Shown here: positions 43,434-52,200 of the stretch, piece after piece | Position numbering within the stretch: the stretch's first letter is position 1 | Layout: the number at the start of each line of letters is the position of its first letter | NCBI GenBank assembly: GCA_021151765.1 | Contig: JAGKWR010000009.1 | Coordinates: forward strand, 11,689 to 75,688 | Direction: 5' to 3' | Length of the DNA: 64,000 nucleotides | Origin: Alphaproteobacteria bacterium | GTDB taxonomy: Bacteria > Pseudomonadota > Alphaproteobacteria > Rickettsiales > UBA1997 | Notes under the pieces: generated by a model | What the model was told of the DNA's origin: nothing | The model's database searches: none | What the model saw: the letters and a program-made list of their open reading frames with translations, nothing else | Program-made: the position numbers and the translations under genes

Positions 43434-43462
43434 TTGACTTTTTTAAAGGTGACGTGTCTATT
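43434..43462 (+). promoter_or_regulatory. Candidate stable-RNA promoter for tRNA-Pro
   Basis: TTGACT (43434-43439), a 17-base spacer and TCTATT (43457-43462) make a plausible sigma-70 promoter on the plus strand, the only direction in which the tRNA is read here. It is followed at once by GCGCGCC, a GC-rich discriminator like those of growth-rate-controlled stable RNA promoters. The predicted leader to the tRNA is about 65 bases. Confidence 0.55.
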
Positions 43463-43531
43463 GCGCGCCTTCTTTTTTACAAAGATAAATCCACTTCTCA
43501 AAAAACCAACAAATCTTTCTATTTTTTTACT

Positions 43532-43609
43532 CGGGGCGTAGCGCAGTCTGGCTAGCGCATCTGGTTTGGGACCAGAGGGTCGGGAGTTCGAATCTCTCCG
43601 CCCCGACCA
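43532..43609 (+). tRNA. tRNA-Pro (anticodon TGG), CCA encoded
   Basis: The 78-base gene folds as a standard cloverleaf: acceptor arms CGGGGCG / CGCCCCG, anticodon stem TCTGG / CCAGA around the loop TTTGGGA (anticodon TGG), T-loop TTCGAAT, and discriminator A followed by an encoded CCA. It is on the plus strand between minus-strand genes and reads towards the 3' end of kefB, with a 5-base gap. Confidence 0.96.
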
Positions 43610-43614
43610 CTTCT

Positions 43615-45390
43615 TTATTGTTTCTCTTCCTTAATTTCTTTCTTATTCGCCATCTTCTCAAAGATGGTACCGCTCACTTCATTTTCGTCGTAAAGAATTA
43701 CTTCTTTCATAATTTCAGAGTTGATATCGCGGAAAGCGTTTAAAGCTTCGTTGATTTCACGAGCGTTTACGCCGACAGATGAAAGTGCTAATTTACTGAG
43801 TTGCAAACCAGTTTCGAGATTTTTTGAAACTACCAAACTTGCGCCAACTTTTTTAAATCTTTCGGCATTATTTAAAGTTTCGGATTTAGTGACAACAGTA
43901 CTGCGTGGGAAATTTTCGTGAATGAAACGTGTAATTTTAATACAAGCTACTTCGTCTTCCATAGCGACAATTACTGATTCGGCGCGTTCGATTCCAACAT
44001 ATTTTAAAATATCAATATTCATGGCATCGCCATAGTAAATGTTGTAGCCGTTGTTTTTTTCGATGTGAACGATGCGATGATTGCTGTCTAAAATTACATA
44101 GTTCAAGCCGCGTTTGCGTAGAATGTAAGAGACAATACGACCAACTTTGGTAAATCCGATGATGATAACGTGTTTGGAAAGTTCATCGATTTCGCGCTTA
44201 ATTTTGTGATCTTGCAACACATCTTTAGTATAAAGTTTGGTTTTGATTTTGCGTCCGATATTTGCAAGTAGAGGAGTGAGAGCCATACTGAAAGTAACTA
44301 CTGTCATCAAAAATTGTGATAGATCAGGCTCCATAAAGCGTTCTTGAACTGCCATCACAAATACTACGAAACCAAATTCACCACCTTGTGAAAGTAATAA
44401 ACCAGTGTGAATTGCTGGCGCCATTGGAAAGCGAAATATTTTACACAATAAAACTATGATTGACGATTTGATCAAAATTAAAGCACAAGCCGCTGCCATG
44501 ATGTAGGGAAAGCTACGCAGCAATAAATCAAAGTCAAAAGACATGCCGATTGTCATGAAAAACAAACCCATCAATAGCGATTTCAAAGACAAAATTTCTT
44601 CTTCAACGCGATATTTAAATTCAGTTTCAGCGACCATCAAACCAGCGATGAACGCACCAAGGGCAAAAGATAATCCCATATAATCGCTTAAGTAAGCTGA
44701 TCCTAGAATTACAATTAAAGTAAAGCTGAGGAACAAAACCTCATTTTTTGAGTTAGCAATTAAACGATAAATCGGACGCAACAAAGAACGGCCAGTAGCA
44801 AAAATTATGATCATGGCAATCGCGGCATCAAACAAAGCTCCGCCAACCGCTGATAAAATATTGGCATCTTTTTTTGCTAAAAGTGGTAATAAAACTAAGA
44901 CAGGAATTACTGCCAAATCTTGCATCAACAATACTGAAAATGACAGGCGTCCAACACGAGTAGAATCTTCACCATTTTCAGAAATTACCTGCATAACAAT
45001 CGCAGTTGAAGATAATGCTAAAGCGCTTCCGACAATAATTGAAGTTGCCAAGCCTAAATGGGCTAACTTATAACAAATTAGAAATATAGCTGCGGAAGTT
45101 AGAATGATTTGAAGGCTACCAAATCCTAAAACATATTTCTTCATGGCCATCAATTTGCCAAAAGTTAGCTCTAAACCAATAGCAAAAAGCAGAAATACTA
45201 CGCCAAGTTCAGCAATTGAGCTTGTAGTTTCTATACTTGTCAAAACACCAAAACCAAAAGGACCAATTGCGGCGCCAGCAACTAAATAACCAAGGGCAGG
45301 GCTTAGTCCGAATTGTTTAAAGACAATTACAATCGCAACGGAAGCAAATAAAAGTACGAGAATGTCGTGAAGATAGCTGATATCGTGCAT
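43615..45390 (-). CDS. kefB: KefB-type monovalent cation:proton antiporter with TrkA-N domain
   Basis: The 591-residue protein has a CPA2 antiporter domain of about 12 helices (residues about 1-380; LGYLVAGAAIGPFG, IAELGVVFLLFAIGLEL, SALALSSTAIVMQV). A cytoplasmic RCK/TrkA-N domain follows (HVIIIGFTKVGR near 403-414, YGDAMNIDIL, VVTKSETL). The nucleotide loop is GFTKVG, an accepted variant of the G-x-G-x-x-G pattern. Such proteins export K+ in exchange for H+ under control of glutathione or NAD(H). No KefF/KefG partner is adjacent. It diverges from dcd across 136 bases. Confidence 0.93.
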   Translation of the reverse strand: MHDISYLHDILVLLFASVAIVIVFKQFGLSPALGYLVAGAAIGPFGFGVLTSIETTSSIAELGVVFLLFAIGLELTFGKLMAMKKYVLGFGSLQIILTSAAIFLICYKLAHLGLATSIIVGSALALSSTAIVMQVISENGEDSTRVGRLSFSVLLMQDLAVIPVLVLLPLLAKKDANILSAVGGALFDAAIAMIIIFATGRSLLRPIYRLIANSKNEVLFLSFTLIVILGSAYLSDYMGLSFALGAFIAGLMVAETEFKYRVEEEILSLKSLLMGLFFMTIGMSFDFDLLLRSFPYIMAAACALILIKSSIIVLLCKIFRFPMAPAIHTGLLLSQGGEFGFVVFVMAVQERFMEPDLSQFLMTVVTFSMALTPLLANIGRKIKTKLYTKDVLQDHKIKREIDELSKHVIIIGFTKVGRIVSYILRKRGLNYVILDSNHRIVHIEKNNGYNIYYGDAMNIDILKYVGIERAESVIVAMEDEVACIKITRFIHENFPRSTVVTKSETLNNAERFKKVGASLVVSKNLETGLQLSKLALSSVGVNAREINEALNAFRDINSEIMKEVILYDENEVSGTIFEKMANKKEIKEEKQ

Positions 45391-45526
45391 TAATTAAGTT
45401 TTGATTTTAGATTTTTAATTATTTTAGATTCCAACTTTCAATTAGAGCTAAATTATAGATGCAGTTTTTAAAGCTTGTTGGTTAGAATTTTCAAATCAAA
45501 AAATCCATAAATCTAAAAATAATAAA

Positions 45527-46096
45527 ATGAGTATACTTTCTGATAAATCGATTGCCGCTCTTGCGAAAAGTCAGGGCATGATTGAACCGTTCACTGAAAA
45601 TCAAGTGAAGCAAAATTCCCAAGGTGAAAAAATTATTTCTTACGGAAATTCATCTTATGGCTATGATGCCAGAGTTTCCAATGAGTTCAAGATTTTTACT
45701 AACATTGATTCAGCTATAGTTGATCCGAAAAACTTTTCAGAAAGCAGTTTTGTAAATCGCACAACTGATGTTTGTATAATTCCGCCAAACAGTTTTGCTT
45801 TGGCTCGTACGGTTGAATACTTCCGAATTCCTAAAGATGTTTTGGTAGTTTGTGTTGGTAAATCAACTTATGCGCGTTGCGGCATTATTGTGAACGTAAC
45901 GCCACTTGAGCCAGGTTGGGAAGGTCATGTGACTCTTGAGTTTTCTAATACTACGCCGTTGCCAGCAAAAATTTATGCCGGTGAGGGTGCTTGCCAATTC
46001 TTGTTCTTCAAAGGTGATCAACCTTGTGAAGTTTCTTACGATAAAAGAAGTGGCAAATATATGGGACAAACTGGCGTTACTTTGCCAAAAGTGTAG
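45527..46096 (+). CDS. dcd: dCTP deaminase
   Basis: Dcd deaminates dCTP to dUTP for dTTP synthesis. The 189-residue protein has the trimeric dUTPase-like fold with SYGNSSYGYDARVSNEF, FALARTVEYFRIP, VGKSTYARCGI (catalytic Ser/Arg region), VTPLEPGWEGHVTLEFSNTT (catalytic Glu in the LEPGWEG-to-LEFSN block) and the final KYMGQTGVTLP. Length and motifs match the monofunctional proteobacterial enzyme. Confidence 0.96.
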   Translation: MSILSDKSIAALAKSQGMIEPFTENQVKQNSQGEKIISYGNSSYGYDARVSNEFKIFTNIDSAIVDPKNFSESSFVNRTTDVCIIPPNSFALARTVEYFRIPKDVLVVCVGKSTYARCGIIVNVTPLEPGWEGHVTLEFSNTTPLPAKIYAGEGACQFLFFKGDQPCEVSYDKRSGKYMGQTGVTLPKV

Positions 46097-46098
46097 AT

Positions 46099-46917
46099 AT
46101 GAAAAAAATTTGTCTGTTCATTTTAGTTCTAATTAGTTTTGAGGCTCTGGCTCAGCAACTTCCTGCTGCCTCATCTAATTCAATTGAGCAGCAAACTATT
46201 CCGCAATTTTCTCAACTTTCTGAATATTGGCAAGTTGCGCCGCAAGCGCCGACTCGTTCAGAAATCAACATTGTACAGCCATCTTCTAAAATTAGTGCTA
46301 TTCAGAAAGATGATAAAAAAAACTCATTAGCAATTTTTGAAGAAAAAAAACCAACTCCATCACGCTTTTTTACTGCTGATATCTCAATGCCAGATCGTTT
46401 TTCGACTAGTAACAATTTAGCAAAAAAATCAGGATCATTTTATCGTGCGTATGGTGAAATAATTTTTGTGAAAGGTACAGTTACTGACTCTTTTGGAGTT
46501 CCAATCGAAGGCGCAATTATTGAGATTTGGCAAGCCAACGCCGCCGGTAAATATCACACTTTGCTTGATGAAGACAGCGAATATTACGATAAATATTTTA
46601 GCATGTCCGGCCGCGCTATTACTGATAATTTAGGACAATACGATTTTATCACAATTATGCCTGGCTCAAATCCTGGTCGTGGTCCACATATTAACATGAA
46701 TGTGTATCATCAAAAATTTGGTCGATTGGAAACAGAAATGTATTTTGAAGATCATCCTTACAATAAAGGAGATTATCAATATATGGCTTACAATGAGCAA
46801 GATCGCAAATTAGTTACAGCAAAAGTTCGTCGTTCAAATTTTGCTGATAAAAACTCAATTAAAATTTGCACCTTCAACATTGTAATGCGTGGTGTTCATC
46901 AGTATAAACAATATTAA
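46099..46917 (+). CDS. Secreted intradiol-dioxygenase-like protein lacking some iron ligands
   Basis: The 272-residue protein has a signal peptide (MKKICLFILVLISFEALA-QQ), a Ser/Gln/Pro-rich linker and a C-terminal domain similar to protocatechuate 3,4-dioxygenase beta: VKGTVTDSFGVPIEGAIIEIWQANAAGKYHT, SGRAITDNLGQYDFITIMPG. Iron in the true enzyme is held by two Tyr and two His. The first Tyr (GKYH) and first His (GPH) are present. The position of the second Tyr in PGPYPW reads PGSNPG, and the HIH pair reads HIN. A standard Fe(III) site is therefore doubtful. An exported relative is known in Rickettsia. Two bases separate it from dcd. Confidence 0.8.
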   Translation: MKKICLFILVLISFEALAQQLPAASSNSIEQQTIPQFSQLSEYWQVAPQAPTRSEINIVQPSSKISAIQKDDKKNSLAIFEEKKPTPSRFFTADISMPDRFSTSNNLAKKSGSFYRAYGEIIFVKGTVTDSFGVPIEGAIIEIWQANAAGKYHTLLDEDSEYYDKYFSMSGRAITDNLGQYDFITIMPGSNPGRGPHINMNVYHQKFGRLETEMYFEDHPYNKGDYQYMAYNEQDRKLVTAKVRRSNFADKNSIKICTFNIVMRGVHQYKQY

Positions 46918-46934
46918 ATTTTAGTCTTCATTTT

Positions 46935-47372
46935 ATGAAATCACAAAGACAGCTTCAAATTGGTGAAAATATTAAACGCATCATGTCAGAAATATTTTTG
47001 CGTGAAGATATTTTAACAGTTCCGGGAAGCTTGATTACAATCTTAGAAGCTGACGTTAGCCCTGATGCTAAAAATGCTAGAATTTATATTGATATTTTTG
47101 GTAATGAAAAAATTCACGATAAAATTGTTGAAAAACTTAACGATATGCGACCTTTTTTTCGTCACCAAATGTCAAAAAAAGTAGTTTTGAGAACAATTCC
47201 AGAAATTGTTTTTATGCTTGATAAAACTCAAGATAAAGCGATTGGTATTGAAAAATTAATCGCCCAAGAATCTCAAAAATATCAAGAACCAGAAAAAAAG
47301 CCTACTAAGCATCAAGTAAAGCCAAAAGCCACTGCAAATTCAGTCCGCAAATCGACAAAAACTAAAAAGTAA
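46935..47372 (+). CDS. rbfA: Ribosome-binding factor A
   Basis: RbfA helps 30S maturation by acting on the 5' end of 16S rRNA. The 145-residue protein has the KH-like RbfA domain (QRQLQIGENIKRIMSEIFLRED, ITILEADVSPDAKNARIYID, MRPFFRHQMSKKVVLRTIPEIVFMLD). A lysine-rich tail of about 30 residues follows. It precedes dxr by one base. Confidence 0.94.
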   Translation: MKSQRQLQIGENIKRIMSEIFLREDILTVPGSLITILEADVSPDAKNARIYIDIFGNEKIHDKIVEKLNDMRPFFRHQMSKKVVLRTIPEIVFMLDKTQDKAIGIEKLIAQESQKYQEPEKKPTKHQVKPKATANSVRKSTKTKK

Positions 47373-47373
47373 G

Positions 47374-48519
47374 ATGAAAAGAATTTCTATTTTAGGATCA
47401 ACTGGCTCAATTGGTAGAAGCACAATCGAAGTAATAAAAAACGCGCCGCACGATTTTGAAATTATCGCTTTAGTCGCTCGTAATGATGTTAAAACTTTGA
47501 TTGAACAAGCATTGTTACTTAAGCCGGCTCATGTTGTGATTGAAAATAAAAATTACTACTCAGAGTTGAAAGATGCCCTGAAAATATTACCAAAATGTCA
47601 GGTGCATTGCGGTTTCGAAGCTATAATTCAAGTTGCTAAAATAAAATGTGACATAGTTTTGTCAGCAATTGTCGGAGCTGCTGGAATGCTTCCAACATTA
47701 GCGGCAATTCAAGCCGGATCGGATATTGCTTTGGCGAATAAGGAATCCTTGGTTTGTGCCGGCGAATTTTTGATGAAAGCAGTTCAAGAAAATAATGTTA
47801 AAATTATTCCCGTTGATTCTGAACATAACGCCATTTTTCAAATTTTTGAAAAGGATAATCTTGAGCAAATTGAAGCTATAACTCTTACAGCTTCAGGTGG
47901 TCCATTTTTTGATTCTGATGTCGATTTTTCTAAAATAACAGTTGAGCAAGCGTTGAAACATCCAAATTGGTCGATGGGTGCTAAAATATCGATTGATTCT
48001 GCGACTATGATGAATAAAGGCTTGGAAATGATTGAGGCTTTTCATCTTTTTCCGATAAATAAAAATCAGATCAAAATTTTAGTTCATCCGCAATCAATTA
48101 TTCACGGAATGGTAGATTACAAAGACGGCTCAACTTTGGCGATGATGAGCAATCCAGATATGCAAGTGCCAATTTCTTACGCTTTGTCTTTTCCGAAAAG
48201 AATGGCGATTAAGTATGAAAAATTAGATTTAGCAGTATTGCAGAATCTAACTTTTTTTGCTCCGAAATATGATAAATTTCCTGCTTTGAAGCTTTGTTTT
48301 GAAGCTTTGGAAATTGATGGAACTGCTCCAGTAGTTTTGAACGCGGCTAATGAAATTGCGGTTGCACGCTTTTTAAATAAAGAAATTACCTTCGATAAAA
48401 TTGCAATAATTGTAGCGCAGACTTTAGATAGAATTGATCATAAAAAACCTTATTCGATCGATGAAATTTTAGAATTCGATAGAAGGGCTAGAGAAATTTC
48501 TTCCACTATTTCAATTTAA
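47374..48519 (+). CDS. dxr: 1-deoxy-D-xylulose 5-phosphate reductoisomerase
   Basis: Dxr makes 2-C-methyl-erythritol 4-phosphate with NADPH, the first committed step of the non-mevalonate isoprenoid pathway. The 381-residue protein has the nucleotide motif SILGSTGSIGRST, ANKESLVCAG, the metal-binding Asp and Glu in PVDSEHNAIFQ, TASGGPFF, HPNWSMGAKISIDSATMMNKGLE and HPQSIIHGMVDY. The usual downstream rseP-bamA genes are absent; infC follows instead after 157 bases of leader. Confidence 0.96.
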   Translation: MKRISILGSTGSIGRSTIEVIKNAPHDFEIIALVARNDVKTLIEQALLLKPAHVVIENKNYYSELKDALKILPKCQVHCGFEAIIQVAKIKCDIVLSAIVGAAGMLPTLAAIQAGSDIALANKESLVCAGEFLMKAVQENNVKIIPVDSEHNAIFQIFEKDNLEQIEAITLTASGGPFFDSDVDFSKITVEQALKHPNWSMGAKISIDSATMMNKGLEMIEAFHLFPINKNQIKILVHPQSIIHGMVDYKDGSTLAMMSNPDMQVPISYALSFPKRMAIKYEKLDLAVLQNLTFFAPKYDKFPALKLCFEALEIDGTAPVVLNAANEIAVARFLNKEITFDKIAIIVAQTLDRIDHKKPYSIDEILEFDRRAREISSTISI

Positions 48520-48676
48520 CGCGAATCCTTATTTGACATATCTTGAGAGATATTTTGCGAATGGGCGTTTTTTATTTTAAAGTGGGGTTGAACTTTAGAA
48601 GTTGAGTTATAATTTGCGCCACCTCTCAATTTTTTTGAGAAAATTTGTTAACAATTCAAATATCCTTGTGAGACCA
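48520..48676 (+). promoter_or_regulatory. Leader upstream of infC with inverted repeat
   Basis: This gap between dxr and the likely infC start holds TTGACA (48533-48538) and a perfect inverted repeat ATATCT-TGAG-AGATAT (48538-48553), then a T-rich run (GCGTTTTTTATTTT). TTGACA has no -10 partner at normal spacing, so it may be chance. The repeat plus T-run could end dxr transcripts or control infC. A minor open frame from a TTG at 48602 covers the end of the leader but looks unlike IF3. Confidence 0.3.
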
Positions 48677-49213
48677 ATTAAAAATCAGCCAACGCAGAAT
48701 CAGAATTTCGATAAAATGTTTCGTATTAATGATCAAATCAAAGCCAATGAGGTGAGAGTTATTGATCAAGACGGAAAAATGCTTGGAGTTATAACGGTTG
48801 CTGAAGCCTTGAGAAAGGCGCAAGAAGTTGAATTAGATTTAGTTGAAGTTTCACCAAACGTAAATCCACCAGTTTGTAAAATTACCAATTTTGGTAAAAT
48901 GCGTTACGAGCTACAAAAAAAAGCTGCTGATGCTAAAAAGAAGCAAAAAGTTGTCGAAGTTAAAGAAATAAAAATGACTATTAATATTGGTAAAGGAGAT
49001 TTCGATACCAAAATTCGTCATACCAAAGAGTTCATCGAGAAAGGTAATAAAGTAAAAGTCAGCATTAGAATGAAGGGGCGTGAAATTACACACCAAGACT
49101 TAGCTGAAAAGATGATGCAAGATATTTTAAGAGATACAGAAAGTTTCGCAAAACCAGAAGTTCCGCATCGTTTGGAAGGTATGCAGATGGTCGTTATACT
49201 TATTAAAAAATAA
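48677..49213 (+). CDS. infC: Translation initiation factor IF-3, probable AUU start
   Basis: IF-3 keeps ribosomal subunits apart and proofreads the start codon. The core is clear: FRINDQIKANEVRVID, LVEVSPNVNPPVCKI, NFGKMRYELQKK, KEIKMTINIGKGDFDTKI, VSIRMKGREITH and the final EGMQMVVILIKK. I place the start at an ATT at 48677, which gives 178 residues. It is the rare start codon by which IF-3 represses itself in many bacteria, and a GAG lies 4 bases before it. An ATG at 48716 (MFRINDQ) is the conservative alternative. Both give a full IF-3N and IF-3C. Confidence 0.9.
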   Translation: MKNQPTQNQNFDKMFRINDQIKANEVRVIDQDGKMLGVITVAEALRKAQEVELDLVEVSPNVNPPVCKITNFGKMRYELQKKAADAKKKQKVVEVKEIKMTINIGKGDFDTKIRHTKEFIEKGNKVKVSIRMKGREITHQDLAEKMMQDILRDTESFAKPEVPHRLEGMQMVVILIKK

Positions 49214-49230
49214 TTTTTTCAAAGAGTTCT

Positions 49231-52200
49231 ATGGAAGTAATGCAAAATCTTATTGATCAGGTTATCAGTTTTTCTCATCAACAAAAATATGAAAAAGATT
49301 TTTCGCGCGAAAAATTTCTCAATTTCGTAAACTTATTTTATTTACAAAACCAAGGTCGTGATTTTGTAAATTATTCAGTTGATGAACTACATAACTCAGC
49401 CTTATCAAGCTTTAAGTTTTTTTCTGAAAAGAACTCAATTTTCAAAGTAAGAATCCATAATCCTTCAGAAAAATCAGACGGTTTTGAATCAATCCATACT
49501 TTCTTAGAAGTTGTCTCTGATGATATGCCATTCTTGGTTGATTCAATTGTTGACCATCTTGATAAAATCGGCGTAGCTATCAAAAATATTGTGCATCCAA
49601 TTTACTCTGTTAGTCGTGACTCGGGCGGTAACTTATTAGAAGTTGATGTAAAAAAAGATTCAAAACATGAATCTGTAATTCAGTTGCACTTAAACAAGAT
49701 TACTGCCAGTTCTGATTTAGAAATGTTACAGTCAGACATTACAAAAATTATCGAAACACTAGTTTTGGTTGTTAGTGATTGGAAGAAGATGATTGACGTT
49801 GCTGAGAAAGCAAAATCTCAAGTCGAAAATGCTAAAAAAATCATAAAAGATCAAAAAGAAATTGCCGAAATAAAGGAGTTCATCTCTTGGATGACTACAG
49901 GTAACTTCATTTTGTTAGGTGCGAAAGAATTTAACATTAAAGACACAGGAAAAGGCAGCTATATTTTAGAAGAAGTTAAAAATTCCAGCCTTGGTGTTTT
50001 TGCATCTACTGATCAAGATGTTATTCCAGAAGTTCTTAACTCATCTGTTGAAGAAGTTTGTGATTCAGTAAAAAATCCTTATGTTATTGAGATTCTGAAA
50101 TCACGCTATAAGTCGCGTATTCACAAAATAACTAATGCAGAACGTGTTCGTGTTCAAAAAATTTCTGATGAAGGAAAAGTTACTGGTGAATATAGATTCC
50201 TAGGATTATTTACTTCGATGGCATACAGCCATACACCAAGCAACATTCCTTTGGTAAAGAACAAAATTGCTAAGGTCATAGAAGATTCTGGCTATATTTC
50301 AGGAAGTCACAACTACAAAGATTTGGTTTCAGTTTTGGAATCTTATCCTCGTGATGAGTTATTCCAAACTAATGCTAATGATTTACTACGTATTGCGACT
50401 GGTATTGTTGCGATTTGTGGCAGATCACAAGTTAGATTTTTCCCACGCAAAGATAAATATAATCGTTTTGTTAGCTGTTTAATTTTTACTCCTCGTGATC
50501 GCAGTAACTCTGAGTTGAGAGAAAAAATAAAAAACTATCTTGCAGATTTATATAAAGGTGAAGTTGCTGATTCGTTTGTTGAAATCAATGACTCTAAATT
50601 AACACGTTTCCACGTAATTATCCGTACAGATAACGGTATACCTTCTGTCGATACTTTGAAAGTTGAACGTGATATCGCCAATATGACTCGTATTTGGAGT
50701 GATGATTTGAGAGAATCTATCTCTGCGAAGTTTGAAAATGAAAAAAGCATTGCGCTTTTTGCTAAGTATCAGAACGCTTTTTCTGTAAGTTACATTAATC
50801 GTTTTGATTCAAAACGTGCTGCTATTGACATTTCTCGTGTTGAAGAATGTTTGGATAAAAACTCGATTGTTTTCAACTTATATCGTTCAGATGAAAATCT
50901 TGCTCCGGAAGTTACAGAATTAAAAATTTACAATCCTCAGAAAGAGCTTATCCTTTCTGAGATGATGCCAGTTCTTGAAAGCTTTGGTTTCAATGTAATT
51001 CAAGAGCATACTTACGTCATAACTCCCGAGTCCGAAGATCGTAGAGAGTCATCAAAAAAAGTTTGGGTTCACTATTTCCTATTGAATTTGAGCAAACAAG
51101 GCGACCAATTTTCTGAAAAAATTAAAATTAATTTCGAAAAAGCTATCTCTTTGATTTGGAATAAAACGGCAGAAGTTAGTATGCTAAATCGTTTGGTTGT
51201 TTCTGCTGATTTGGATTGGAAGCAAATTTACATGCTTAGAGCCTATTCAAAATACATTCACCAAACTGGCTTTAGATATAGTCAATCTTATGTCGCTGAT
51301 GTATTGGTTAAGTATCGTGATTTGACTAAATTTTTGGTTGAAATGTTCGAAGTGAAGTTCAATCCATCATTGAAACTTGATATTGCACAACGTCAAAAAA
51401 GAGTTGAAGAAATTACTCATGAAATCTCTTTAGGATTAAATCAGGTTAAAGATTTGGTTGATGACGCAACAATTAAAAAATTCCTAAGTGTTATAACTGC
51501 GACTTTACGTACAAACTATTATCAATCAGCCAAAGAAGGTGCTTTTAAAGGCTACGTTTCATTTAAATTTGATTGTAAAAAAGTTTTGGATTTGCCTTTG
51601 CCACTTCCTTACGCAGAAATTTTTGTTTATTCTTCAACTATGGAAGGTGTTCATTTGCGTGGTGGAAGAGTTGCTCGTGGTGGCTTGCGTTGGTCAGATC
51701 GTCATGAAGATTTCCGTACAGAAGTTTTAGGTTTGATGAAAGCTCAAATGACTAAAAACGCAGTTATTGTTCCAGTAGGTTCGAAAGGCGGTTTTGTTGT
51801 TAAAAAACCAACCGCTGGCTTGTCCCGTGATGAAGTTTTAAAAGATGGTGTTTCATCTTATCAAACTTTCTTGCGTGGATTGCTTGATGTAACAGATAAC
51901 GTTGTTGAAGGAAAAATTATTCATCCTCAAAATGTTGTAATGCATGATGCGGCTGATCCTTATTTGGTAGTTGCTGCTGACAAAGGTACTGCAACTTTCT
52001 CAGATATTGCTAATGGTATTTCTGCCGAATATAATTTTTGGCTTGGTGATGCTTTTGCTTCTGGTGGTTCAGTTGGGTATGATCACAAAAAAATGGGTAT
52101 CACTGCAAAAGGTGGTTGGGTTTCTGTAATGCGTCATTTCCGCGAAATGGGGCACGACACTCAAACTCAAGATTTCACTTGTGTTGGTATTGGCGATTTA

